Shown here: in pieces, positions 52,561 through 64,000 of the stretch | Position numbering within the stretch: position 1 is the first letter of the stretch | How the letters are laid out: each line of letters opens with the position of its first letter | Assembly (NCBI RefSeq): GCF_958295425.1 | Contig: NC_081136.1 | Span: forward strand, 19,846,890-19,910,889 | DNA: 64,000 nt | From: Solea solea | Taxonomy: Eukaryota; Chordata; Actinopteri; Pleuronectiformes; Soleidae | Direction of reading: 5' to 3' | Notes under the pieces: generated by a model | Seen by the model: the letters and a program-made list of their open reading frames with translations, nothing else | Database searches by the model: none | Told to the model about the DNA's origin: nothing | Translations under genes and position numbers: made by a program

Positions 52561-55500
52561 TTTTCTGATTTTTTTCAATTTTCTACTGTCCCATAACATA
52601 AACCTCACAAATAAAGTTAAAATCTTATAAGATATAGTTATATGCCTTCAGTGTTTGATTTTGCAATGATTTCACTGTTTGGATGTGTTTTTCTATTTGT
52701 GTCTGTTTATGTGCAAGTATACGGCTGTTTTCTGATTTTTTTCAATTTTCTACTGTCCCATAACATAAACCTCACAAATAAAGTTAACATCTTATAAGAT
52801 ATACTTCTGTACCATCAGTGTTTGATTTTGCAATGATTTCACTGTTTGGATGTGTTTTTCTATTTGTGTCTGTTTTTGTGCAAGTATACGGCTGTTTTCT
52901 GATTTTTTTCAATTTTCTACTGTCCCATAACATAAACCTCACAAATAAAGTTAAAATCTTATAAGATATAGTTATTTACTCTCAGTGTTTGATTTTGCAA
53001 TGATTTCACTGTTTGGATGTGTTTTGCTATTTGTGTCTGTTTTTGTGCAAGTATACGGCTGTTTTCTGATTTTTTTCAATTTTCTACTGTCCCATAACAT
53101 AAACCTCACGAATAAAGTTAAAATCTTATAAGATATACTTCTCTACCCTCAGTGTTTGATTTTGCAATGATTTCACTGTTTGGATGTGTTTTTCTATTTG
53201 TGTCTGTTTTTGTGCACATTCAGCAAGTATACGGCTGTTTTCTGATTTTTTTCAATTTTCTACTGTCCCATAACATAAACCTCACAAATAAAGTTAAAAT
53301 CTTATAAGATATAGGTATATGCCTTCAGTGTTTGATTTTGCAATGATTTCAATGTTTGGATGTGTTTTTCTATTTGTGTCTGTTTTTGTGCAAGTATACG
53401 GCTGTTTTCTGATTTTTTTCAATTTTCTGCTGTCCCGTAACATAAACCTCACAAATAAAGTTAAAATCTTATAAGATATACTTCTCTACCCTCAGTGTTT
53501 GATTTTGCAATGATTTCACTGTTTGGATGTGTTTTTCTATTTGTGTCTGTTTTTGTGCACATTCAGCAAGTATACGGCTGTTTTCTGATTTTTTTCAATT
53601 TTCTACTGTCCCATAACATAAACCTCACAAATAAAGTTAAAATCTTATGAGATATAGTTATATGCCTTCAGTGTTTGATTTTGCAATGATTTCACTGTTT
53701 GGATGTGTTTTTCTATTTGTGTCTGTTTTTGTGCAAGTATACGGCTGTTTTCTGATTTTTTTCAATTTTCTACTGTCCCATAACATAAACCTCACAAATA
53801 AAGTTAACATCTTATAAGATATACTTCTGTACCCTCAGTGTTTGATTTTGCAATGATTTCACTGTTTGGATTTGTTTTTCTATTTGTGTCTGTTTTTGTG
53901 CAAGTATACGGCTCTTTTCTGATTTTTTTCAATTTTCTACTGTCCCATAACATAAACCTCACAAATAAAGTTAACATCTTATAAGATATACTTCTGTACC
54001 CTCAGTGTTTGATTTTGCAATGATTTCACTGTTTGGATGTGTTTTTCTATTTGTGTCTGTTTTTGTGCAAGTATACGGCTGTTTTCTGATTTTTTTCAAT
54101 TTTCTACTGTCCCATAACATAAACCTCACAAATAAAGTTAAAATCTTATAAGATATAGTTATTTACTCTCAGTGTTTGATTTTGCAATGATTTCACTGTT
54201 TGGATGTGTTTTTCTATTTGTGTCTGTTTTTGTGCACATTCAGCAAGTATACGGCTGTTTTCTGATTTTTTTCAATTTTCTACTGTCCCATAACATAAAC
54301 CTCACAAATAAAGTTAAAATCTTATAAGATATAGTTATTTACCCTCAGTGTTTGGTTTTGCAATGATTTCACTGTTTGGATGTGTTTTTCTATTTGTGTC
54401 TGTTTTTGTGCACATTCAGCAAGTATACGGCTGTTTTCTGATTTTTTTCAATTTTCTACTGTCCCATAACATAAACCTCACAAATAAAGTTAAAATCTTA
54501 TGAGATATAGTTATATGCCTTCAGTGTTTGATTTTGCAATGATTTCACTGTTTGGATGTGTTTTTCTATTTGTGTCTGTTTTTGTGCAAGTATACGGCTG
54601 TTTTCTGATTTTTTTCAATTTTCTACTGTCCCATAACATAAACCTCACAAATAAAGTTAAAATCTTATAAGATATAGTTATTTACCCTCAGTGTTTGATT
54701 TTGCAATGATTTCACTGTTTGGATGTGTTTTTCTATTTGTGTCTGTTTTTGTGCAAGTATACGGCTGTTTTCTGATTTTTTTCAATTTTCTACTGTCCCA
54801 TAACATAAACCTCACAAATAAAGTTAAAATCTTATAAGATATAGTTATATGCCTTCAGTGTTTGATTTTGCAATGATTTCACTGTTTGGATGTGTTTTTC
54901 TATTTGTGTCTGTTTTTGTGCAAGTATACGGCTGTTTTCTGATTTTTTTCAATTTTCTACTGTCCCATAACATAAACCTCACAAATAAAGTTAAAATCTT
55001 ATAAGATATAGTTATTTACCCTCAGTGTTTGATTTTGCAATGATTTCACTGTTTGGATGTGTTTTTCTATTTGTGTCTGTTTTTGTGCACATTCAGCAAG
55101 TATACGGCTGTTTTCTGATTTTTTTCAATTTTCTACTGTCCCATAACATAAACCTCACAAATAAAGTTAACATCTTATAAGATATACTTCTGTACCCTCA
55201 GTGTTTGATTTTGCAATGATTTCACTGTTTGGATGTGTTTTGCTATTTGTGTCTGTTTTTGTGCACATTCAGCAAGTATACGGCTGTTTTCTGATTTTTT
55301 TCAATTTTCTACTGTCCCATAACATAAACCTCACGAATAAAGTTAAAATCTTATAAGATATACTTCTCTACCCTCAGTGTTTGATTTTGCAATGATTTCA
55401 CTGTTTGGATGTGTTTTTCTATTTGTGTCTGTTTTTGTGCACATTCAGCAAGTATACGGCTGTTTTCTGATTTTTTTCAATTTTCTACTGTCCCATAACA

Positions 55501-57678
55501 TAAACCTCACAAATAAAGTTAAAATCTTATGAGATATAGTTATATGCCTTCAGTGTTTGATTTTGCAATGATTTCACTGTTTGGATGTGTTTTTCTATTT
55601 GTGTCTGTTTTTGTGCAAGTATACGGCTGTTTTCTGATTTTTTTCAATTTTCTACTGTCCCATAACATAAACCTCACAAATAAAGTTAACATCTTATAAG
55701 ATATACTTCTGTACCCTCAGTGTTTGATTTTGCAATGATTTCACTGTTTGGATGTGTTTTGCTATTTGTGTCTGTTTTTGTGCACATTCAGCAAGTATAC
55801 GGCTGTTTTCTGATTTTTTTCAATTTTCTACTGTCCCATAACATAAACCTCACAAATAAAGTTAACATCTTATAAGATATACTTCTGTACCCTCAGTGTT
55901 TGATTTTGCAATGATTTCACTGTTTGGATTTGTTTTTCTTTTTGTGTCTGTTTTTGTGCAAGTATACGGCTGTTTTCTGATTTTTTTCAATTTTCTACTG
56001 TCCCATAACATAAACCTCACAAATAAAGTTAAAATCTTATAAGATATAGTTATTTACCCTCAGTGTTAGGTTTTGCAATGATTTCACTGTTTGGATGTGT
56101 TTTTCTATTTGTGTCTGTTTTTGTGCAAGTATACGGCTGTTTTCTGATTTTTTTCAATTTTCTACTGTCCCATAACATAAACCTCACAAATAAAGTTAAA
56201 ATCTTATGAGATATAGTTATATGCCTTCAGTGTTTGATTTTGCAATGATTTCACTGTTTGGATGTGTTTTTCTATTTGTGTCTGTTTTTGTGCAAGTATA
56301 CGGCTGTTTTCTGATTTTTTTCAATTTTCTACTGTCCCATAACATAAACCTCACAAATAAAGTTAACATCTTATAAGATATACTTCTGTACCATCAGTGT
56401 TTGATTTTGCAATGATTTCACTGTTTGGATGTGTTTTTCTATTTGTGTCTGTTTTTGTGCAAGTATACGGCTGTTTTCTGATTTTTTTCAATTTTCTACT
56501 GTCCCATAACATAAACCTCACAAATAAAGTTAACATCTTATAAGATATAGTTATTTACCCTCAGTGTTTGATTTTGCAATGATTTCACTGTTTGGATGTG
56601 TTTTTCTATTTGTGTCTGTTTTTGTGCACATTCAGCAAGTATACGGCTGTTTTCTGATTTTTTTCAATTTTCTACTGTCCCATAACATAAACCTCACAAA
56701 TAAAGTTAAAATCTTATAAGATATAGTTATATGCCTTCAGTGTTTGATTTTGCAATGATTTCACTGTTTGGATGTGTTTTGCTATTTGTGTCTGTTTTTG
56801 TGCACATTCAGCAAGTATACGGCTGTTTTCTGATTTTTTTCAATTTTCTACTGTCCCATAACATAAACCTCACAAATAAAGTTAAAATCTTATAAGATAT
56901 ACTTCTCTACCCTCAGTGTTTGATTTTGCAATGATTTCACTGTTTGGATGTGTTTTTCTATTTGTGTCTGTTTTTGTGCAAGTATACGGCTGTTTTCTGA
57001 TTTTTTTAAATTTTATACTGTCCCATAACATAAACCTCACAAATAAAGTTAACATCTTATAAGATATACTTCTGTACCCTCAGTGTTTGATTTTGCAATG
57101 ATTTCACTGTTTGGATGTGTTTTTCTATTTGTGTCTGTTTTTGTGCAAGTATACGGCTGTTTTCTGATTTTTTTAAATTTTCTACTGTCCCATAACATAA
57201 ACCTCACGAATAAAGTTAAAATCTTATAAGATATACTTCTCTACCCTCAGTGTTTGATTTTGCAATGATTTCACTGTTTGGATGTGTTTTTCTATTTGTG
57301 TCTGTTTTTGTGCACATTCAGCAAGTATACGGCTGTTTTCTGATTTTTTTCAATTTTCTACTGTCCCATAACATAAACCTCACAAATAAAGTTAAAATCT
57401 TATAAGATATAGTTATATGCCTTCAGTGTTTGATTTTGCAATGATTTCACTGTTTGGATGTGTTTTTCTATTTGTGTCTGTTTTTGTGCAAGTATACGGC
57501 TGTTTTCTGATTTTTTTCGATTTTCTACTGTCCCATAACATAAACCTCACAAATAAAGTTAAAATCTTATAAGATATAGTTATTTACCCTCAGTGTTTGA
57601 TTTTGCAATGATTTCACTGTTTGGATGTGTTTTTCTATTTGTGTCTGTTTTTGTGCACATTCAGCAAGTATACGGCTG

Positions 57679-57845
57679 TTTTCTGATTTTTTTAAATTTT
57701 CTACTGTCCCATAACATAAACCTCACAAATAAAGTTGAAATCTTATAAGATATACTTCTCTACCCTCAGTGTTTGATTTTGCAATGATTTCACTGGTTGG
57801 ATATGTTTTTCTATTTGTGTCTGTTTTTGTGCAAGTATACGGCTG
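57679..57845 (+). repeat. Older copy of the GTTGAAATC monomer
   Basis: This short unit shares TTTTTTTAAATTTT, AAATAAAGTTGAAATC, CTTCTCTACCCT and GGATATGTTT with the units at 60591-60757 and 62807-62973. It alone has CACTGGTTGG near 57793. It is 17 monomers plus 1 bp from the 60.6-kb copy; the extra base is an eight-T tract near 59050. Confidence 0.8.
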
Positions 57846-59041
57846 TTTTCTGATTTTTTTCAATTTTCTACTGTCCCATAACATAAACCTCACAAATAAA
57901 GTTAACATCTTATAAGATATACTTCTGTACCCTCAGTGTTTGATTTTGCAATGATTTCACTGTTTGGATGTGTTTTGCTATTTGTGTCTGTTTTTGTGCA
58001 CATTCAGCAAGTATACGGCTGTTTTCTGATTTTTTTCAATTTTCTACTGTCCCATAACATAAACCTCACAAATAAAGTTAACATCTTATAAGATATACTT
58101 CTGTACCCTCAGTGTTTGATTTTGCAATGATTTCACTGTTTGGATGTGTTTTGCTATTTGTGTCTGTTTTTGTGCACATTCAGCAAGTATACGGCTGTTT
58201 TCTGATTTTTTTCAATTTTCTACTGTCCCATAACATAAACCTCACAAATAAAGTTAACATCTTATAAGATATACTTCTGTACCCTCAGTGTTTGATTTTG
58301 CAATGATTTCACTGTTTGGATTTGTTTTTCTTTTTGTGTCTGTTTTTGTGCAAGTATACGGCTGTTTTCTGATTTTTTTCAATTTTCTACTGTCCCATAA
58401 CATAAACCTCACAAATAAAGTTAACATCTTATAAGATATACTTCTGTACCCTCAGTGTTTGATTTTGCAATGATTTCACTGTTTGGATTTGTTTTTCTTT
58501 TTGTGTCTGTTTTTGTGCAAGTATACTGCTGTTTTCTGATTTTTTTCAATTTTCTACTGTCCCATAACATAAACCTCACAAATAAAGTTAACATCTTATA
58601 AGATATACTTCTGTACCCTCAGTGTTTGATTTTGCAATGATTTCACTGTTTGGATGTGTTTTTCTATTTGTGTCTGTTTTTGTGCAAGTATACGGCTGTT
58701 TTCTGATTTTTTTCAATTTTCTACTGTCCCATAACATAAACCTCACAAATAAAGTTAAAATCTTATAAGATATAGGTATATGCCTTCAGTGTTTGATTTT
58801 GCAATGATTTCAATGTTTGGATGTGTTTTTCTATTTGTGTCTGTTTTTGTGCACATTCAGCAAGTATACGGCTGTTTTCTGATTTTTTTCAATTTTCTAC
58901 TGTCCCATAACATAAACCTCACAAATAAAGTTAACATCTTATAAGATATAGTTATTTACCCTCAGTGTTTGATTTTGCAATGATTTCAATGTTTGGATGT
59001 GTTTTTCTATTTGTGTCTGTTTTTGTGCAAGTATACGGCTG

Positions 59042-59218
59042 TTTTCTGATTTTTTTTCAATTTTCTACTGTCCCATAACATAAACCTCACAAATAAAGTT
59101 AACATCTTATAAGATATAGTTATTTACCCTCAGTGTTTGGTTTTGCAATGATTTCACTGTTTGGATGTGTTTTTCTATTTGTGTCTTTTTTTGTGCACAT
59201 TCAGCAAGTATACGGCTG
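59042..59218 (+). repeat. 177-bp monomer with an added T
   Basis: The T tract after CTGA has eight T rather than seven, giving 177 bp. This unit also reads GTGTCTTTTTTTG near 59180 instead of GTGTCTGTTTTTG. Other 1-bp length changes in the window are CACAATAAAG near 1262, the seven-T CTGTTTTTTTC near 16966 and 21257, the lost T near 36149, and CAAGTTACGG near 39218. Confidence 0.85.
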
Positions 59219-59719
59219 TTTTCTGATTTTTTTCAATTTTCTACTGTCCCATAACATAAACCTCACAAATAAAGTTAAAATCTTATGAGATATAGTTATA
59301 TGCCTTCAGTGTTTGATTTTGCAATGATTTCACTGTTTGGATGTGTTTTTCTATTTGTGTCTGTTTTTGTGCAAGTATACGGCTGTTTTCTGATTTTTTT
59401 CAATTTTCTACTGTCCCATAACATAAACCTCACAAATAAAGTTAACATCTTATAAGATATACTTCTGTACCCTCAGTGTTTGGTTTTGCAATGATTTCAC
59501 TGTTTGGATGTGTTTTTCTATTTGTGTCTGTTTTTGTGCAAGTATACGGCTGTTTTCTGATTTTTTTCAATTTTCTACTGTCCCATAACATAAACCTCAC
59601 AAATAAAGTTAACATCTTATAAGATATACTTCTGTACCATCAGTGTTTGATTTTGCAATGATTTCACTGTTTGGATGTGTTTTTCTATTTGTGTCTGTTT
59701 TTGTGCAAGTATACGGCTG

Positions 59720-61267
59720 TTTTCTGATTTTTTTCAATTTTCTACTGTCCCATAACATAAACCTCACAAATAAAGTTAAAATCTTATAAGATATAGTTAT
59801 ATGCCTTCAGTGTTTGATTTTGCAATGATTTCACTGTTTGGATGTGTTTTTCTATTTGTGTCTGTTTTTGTGCAAGTATACGGCTGTTTTCTGATTTTTT
59901 TCAATTTTCTACTGTCCCATAACATAAACCTCACAAATAAAGTTAAAATCTTATAAGATATAGTTATTTACCCTCAGTGTTTGATTTTGCAATGATTTCA
60001 CTGTTTGGATGTGTTTTTCTATTTGTGTCTGTTTTTGTGCACATTCAGCAAGTATACGGCTGTTTTCTGATTTTTTTCAATTTTCTACTGTCCCATAACA
60101 TAAACCTCACAAATAAAGTTAAAATCTTATAAGATATAGTTATTTACCCTCAGTGTTTGGTTTTGCAATGATTTCACTGTTTGGATGTGTTTTTCTATTT
60201 GTGTCTGTTTTTGTGCACATTCAGCAAGTATACGGCTGTTTTCTGATTTTTTTCAATTTTCTACTGTCCCATTACATAAACCTCACAAATAAAGTTAACA
60301 TCTTATAAGATATACTTCTGTACCATCAGTGTTTGATTTTGCAATGATTTCACTGTTTGGATGTGTTTTTCTATTTGTGTCTGTTTTTGTGCACATTCAG
60401 CAAGTATACGGCTGTTTTCTGATTTTTTTCAATTTTCTACTGTCCCATAACATAAACCTCACAAATAAAGTTAAAATCTTATAAGATATAGTTATATGCC
60501 TTCAGTGTTTGATTTTGCAATGATTTCACTGTTTGGATGTGTTTTTCTATTTGTGTCTGTTTTTGTGCACATTCAGCAAGTATACGGCTGTTTTCTGATT
60601 TTTTTAAATTTTCTACTGTCCCATAACATAAACCTCACAAATAAAGTTGAAATCTTATAAGATATACTTCTCTACCCTCAGTGTTTGATTTTGCAATGAT
60701 TTCACTGTTTGGATATGTTTTTCTATTTGTGTCTGTTTTTGTGCAAGTATACGGCTGTTTTCTGATTTTTTTCAATTTTCTACTGTCCCATAACATAAAC
60801 CTCACAAATAAAGTTAACATCTTATAAGATATACTTCTGTACCCTCAGTGTTTGATTTTGCAATGATTTCACTGTTTGGATGTGTTTTGCTATTTGTGTC
60901 TGTTTTTGTGCACATTCAGCAAGTATACGGCTGTTTTCTGATTTTTTTCAATTTTCTACTGTCCCATAACATAAACCTCACAAATAAAGTTAAAATCTTA
61001 TAAGATATAGTTATATGCCTTCAGTGTTTGATTTTGCAATGATTTCACTGTTTGGATGTGTTTTTCTATTTGTGTCTGTTTATGTGCAAGTATACGGCTG
61101 TTTTCTGATTTTTTTCAATTTTCTACTGTCCCATAACATAAACCTCACAAATAAAGTTAACATCTTATAAGATATACTTCTGTACCCTCAGTGTTTGATT
61201 TTGCAATGATTTCACTGTTTGGATTTGTTTTTCTTTTTGTGTCTGTTTTTGTGCAAGTATACGGCTG
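59720..61267 (+). repeat. 1548-bp nine-monomer block, copy 1 of a 2216-bp period
   Basis: Nine units match 61936-63483 at an offset of 2216 bp (13 monomers). Shared rare markers are CCCATTACATAAA (near 60268 and 62484), AAATAAAGTTGAAATC with GGATATGTTT (units 60591 and 62807), and GGATTTGTTTTTCTTTTTG. I noticed no difference between the two copies by eye, which suggests recent duplication. Confidence 0.88.
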
Positions 61268-61935
61268 TTTTCTGATTTTTTTCAATTTTCTACTGTCCCA
61301 TAACATAAACCTCACAAATAAAGTTAACATCTTATAAGATATACTTCTGTACCCTCAGTGTTTGATTTTGCAATGATTTCACTGTTTGGATTTGTTTTTC
61401 TTTTTGTGTCTGTTTTTGTGCAAGTATACGGCTCTTTTCTGATTTTTTTCAATTTTCTACTGTCCCATAACATAAACCTCACAAATAAAGTTAAAATCTT
61501 ATAAGATATAGTTATTTACCCTCAGTGTTAGGTTTTGCAATGATTTCACTGTTTGGATGTGTTTTTCTATTTGTGTCTGTTTTTGTGCAAGTATACGGCT
61601 GTTTTCTGATTTTTTTCAATTTTCTACTGTCCCATAACATAAACCTCACAAATAAAGTTAAAATCTTATAAGATATAGGTATATGCCTTCAGTGTTTGAT
61701 TTTGCAATGATTTCAATGTTTGGATGTGTTTTTCTATTTGTGTCTGTTTTTGTGCAAGTATACGGCTGTTTTCTGATTTTTTTCAATTTTCTACTGTCCC
61801 ATAACATAAACCTCACAAATAAAGTTAAAATCTTATAAGATATACTTCTCTACCCTCAGTGTTTGATTTTGCAATGATTTCACTGTTTGGATGTGTTTTT
61901 CTATTTGTGTCTGTTTTTGTGCAAGTATACGGCTG

Positions 61936-63483
61936 TTTTCTGATTTTTTTCAATTTTCTACTGTCCCATAACATAAACCTCACAAATAAAGTTAAAATCT
62001 TATAAGATATAGTTATATGCCTTCAGTGTTTGATTTTGCAATGATTTCACTGTTTGGATGTGTTTTTCTATTTGTGTCTGTTTTTGTGCAAGTATACGGC
62101 TGTTTTCTGATTTTTTTCAATTTTCTACTGTCCCATAACATAAACCTCACAAATAAAGTTAAAATCTTATAAGATATAGTTATTTACCCTCAGTGTTTGA
62201 TTTTGCAATGATTTCACTGTTTGGATGTGTTTTTCTATTTGTGTCTGTTTTTGTGCACATTCAGCAAGTATACGGCTGTTTTCTGATTTTTTTCAATTTT
62301 CTACTGTCCCATAACATAAACCTCACAAATAAAGTTAAAATCTTATAAGATATAGTTATTTACCCTCAGTGTTTGGTTTTGCAATGATTTCACTGTTTGG
62401 ATGTGTTTTTCTATTTGTGTCTGTTTTTGTGCACATTCAGCAAGTATACGGCTGTTTTCTGATTTTTTTCAATTTTCTACTGTCCCATTACATAAACCTC
62501 ACAAATAAAGTTAACATCTTATAAGATATACTTCTGTACCATCAGTGTTTGATTTTGCAATGATTTCACTGTTTGGATGTGTTTTTCTATTTGTGTCTGT
62601 TTTTGTGCACATTCAGCAAGTATACGGCTGTTTTCTGATTTTTTTCAATTTTCTACTGTCCCATAACATAAACCTCACAAATAAAGTTAAAATCTTATAA
62701 GATATAGTTATATGCCTTCAGTGTTTGATTTTGCAATGATTTCACTGTTTGGATGTGTTTTTCTATTTGTGTCTGTTTTTGTGCACATTCAGCAAGTATA
62801 CGGCTGTTTTCTGATTTTTTTAAATTTTCTACTGTCCCATAACATAAACCTCACAAATAAAGTTGAAATCTTATAAGATATACTTCTCTACCCTCAGTGT
62901 TTGATTTTGCAATGATTTCACTGTTTGGATATGTTTTTCTATTTGTGTCTGTTTTTGTGCAAGTATACGGCTGTTTTCTGATTTTTTTCAATTTTCTACT
63001 GTCCCATAACATAAACCTCACAAATAAAGTTAACATCTTATAAGATATACTTCTGTACCCTCAGTGTTTGATTTTGCAATGATTTCACTGTTTGGATGTG
63101 TTTTGCTATTTGTGTCTGTTTTTGTGCACATTCAGCAAGTATACGGCTGTTTTCTGATTTTTTTCAATTTTCTACTGTCCCATAACATAAACCTCACAAA
63201 TAAAGTTAAAATCTTATAAGATATAGTTATATGCCTTCAGTGTTTGATTTTGCAATGATTTCACTGTTTGGATGTGTTTTTCTATTTGTGTCTGTTTATG
63301 TGCAAGTATACGGCTGTTTTCTGATTTTTTTCAATTTTCTACTGTCCCATAACATAAACCTCACAAATAAAGTTAACATCTTATAAGATATACTTCTGTA
63401 CCCTCAGTGTTTGATTTTGCAATGATTTCACTGTTTGGATTTGTTTTTCTTTTTGTGTCTGTTTTTGTGCAAGTATACGGCTG
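61936..63483 (+). repeat. 1548-bp nine-monomer block, copy 2
   Basis: This is the second copy of 59720-61267. After its end, the GGTATATGCC and CTTCTCTACCCT units at 63651-63993 resemble those at 61602-61935, so the 13-monomer pattern may continue past the window, with local rearrangement. Confidence 0.88.
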
Positions 63484-64000
63484 TTTTCTGATTTTTTTCA
63501 ATTTTCTACTGTCCCATAACATAAACCTCACAAATAAAGTTAACATCTTATAAGATATACTTCTGTACCCTCAGTGTTTGATTTTGCAATGATTTCACTG
63601 TTTGGATGTGTTTTTCTATTTGTGTCTGTTTTTGTGCAAGTATACGGCTGTTTTCTGATTTTTTTCAATTTTCTACTGTCCCATAACATAAACCTCACAA
63701 ATAAAGTTAAAATCTTATAAGATATAGGTATATGCCTTCAGTGTTTGATTTTGCAATGATTTCAATGTTTGGATGTGTTTTTCTATTTGTGTCTGTTTTT
63801 GTGCAAGTATACGGCTGTTTTCTGATTTTTTTCAATTTTCTACTGTCCCATAACATAAACCTCACAAATAAAGTTAAAATCTTATAAGATATACTTCTCT
63901 ACCCTCAGTGTTTGATTTTGCAATGATTTCACTGTTTGGATGTGTTTTTCTATTTGTGTCTGTTTTTGTGCACATTCAGCAAGTATACGGCTGTTTTCTG

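Larger units (their letters stand above)
1..64000 (+). repeat. Tandem satellite array, 167/176-bp monomers, whole window
   Basis: The whole window is a head-to-tail array of one AT-rich monomer, about 375 copies, with no inversion, no foreign insertion and no flanking unique sequence at either end. The junction GGCTG/TTTTCTG recurs at spacings of 167 or 176 bp almost without exception; for example, units start at 1, 177, 353, 529, 696, 863 and 1039. Copies differ by a few substitutions, most of them in one 12-bp box. The organisation is that of eukaryotic centromeric or pericentromeric satellite DNA. That role is an inference from length, AT-richness and continuity; the family and species are not recognised. 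The array continues beyond both window ends, since the last partial unit begins at about 63994. Confidence 0.98.

Noticed and set aside
57723..57908. Repeated 61-codon reading frame on the - strand, also at 60635-60820 and 62851-63036
   Set aside because: The three copies are near-identical because the underlying monomer (AAAGTTGAAATC type) was duplicated at the DNA level. Only that variant opens the frame. There is no sign of selection on protein sequence.
1..64000. CRISPR array
   Set aside because: Repeats directly abut one another with no unique spacers, the unit is about 170 bp, and no cas-like gene is present.
1..64000. CENP-B box (NTTCGNNNNANNCGGGN)
   Set aside because: The usual monomer has a single CpG, in TACGGCTG, so the two CpG-containing halves of the box cannot both be present. 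No TTCG...CGGG arrangement was seen.
1..64000. Transposable element, LTR or retroviral remnant as the source of the repeat
   Set aside because: No terminal repeats, target-site duplications, reverse transcriptase or transposase fragments are visible. The unit is too short, and no break in the array would mark an insertion.
1..64000. Single window-wide higher-order repeat
   Set aside because: Periods of 4, 5, 6, 7, 9, 11, 13 and about 21 monomers each hold only locally, and the order of variant types changes between regions. No one period fits the full window by eye.

Overview
This window is one uninterrupted block of tandemly repeated satellite DNA. I see no protein-coding gene, RNA gene, transposon or unique sequence. 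Roughly 375 head-to-tail monomers, all in the same orientation, run from the first base to the last. The monomer has two main lengths, 176 bp and 167 bp. They differ by the presence or absence of one 9-bp segment near the 3' end. The sequence is about 71% A+T, and the + strand is T-rich: in the first monomer I count about 80 T against 45 A. Most monomers contain a single CpG.

An array this long and uniform, made of nucleosome-sized AT-rich units, points to a eukaryotic nuclear genome, most likely centromeric or pericentromeric heterochromatin. I do not recognise the family and cannot name the species. The length resembles known centromere satellites (human alpha satellite about 171 bp, Arabidopsis about 178 bp), but length alone is weak evidence. 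No CENP-B box is possible in the usual monomer, because it holds only one CpG.

Monomer anatomy, using positions in a 176-bp unit that starts at the TTTTCTG after GGCTG: a T7 tract at 9-15, an AATAAA at 50-55, a perfect 12-bp palindrome (ATCTTATAAGAT) at 62-73, a 12-bp box at 77-88 that holds most of the variation as a handful of discrete alleles, a long T/G-rich stretch, the 9-bp optional segment, and a terminal GTATACGGCTG.

Layout: monomer variants are regional. About 1-16.4 kb carries an A-to-T change before the T tract, a CATATTCAG form of the optional segment, a CAAACTTAAC-type dimer, and a block of about 2.6-2.8 kb present twice (3096-5857 and 6869-9454) that shares an 18-bp insertion. 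About 17.5-22.8 kb has an 862-bp five-monomer higher-order repeat and a 678-bp segment shared with 11.3 kb. About 20.5-47 kb is dominated by a TTTATGTG variant and by a 677-bp four-monomer cassette, which also grows into 1011-bp and 1178-bp units. About 45.9-50.7 kb has an 11-monomer period (1873/1882 bp). About 50.7-52.6 kb has dimer repeats. About 57-64 kb ends with a 13-monomer period (2216 bp). No single higher-order unit spans the window. The picture is a mosaic of local amplifications of different ages and lengths, as expected from unequal crossing-over and gene conversion. Monomer phases and lengths below were read by eye, so individual coordinates may be off by a base or two.
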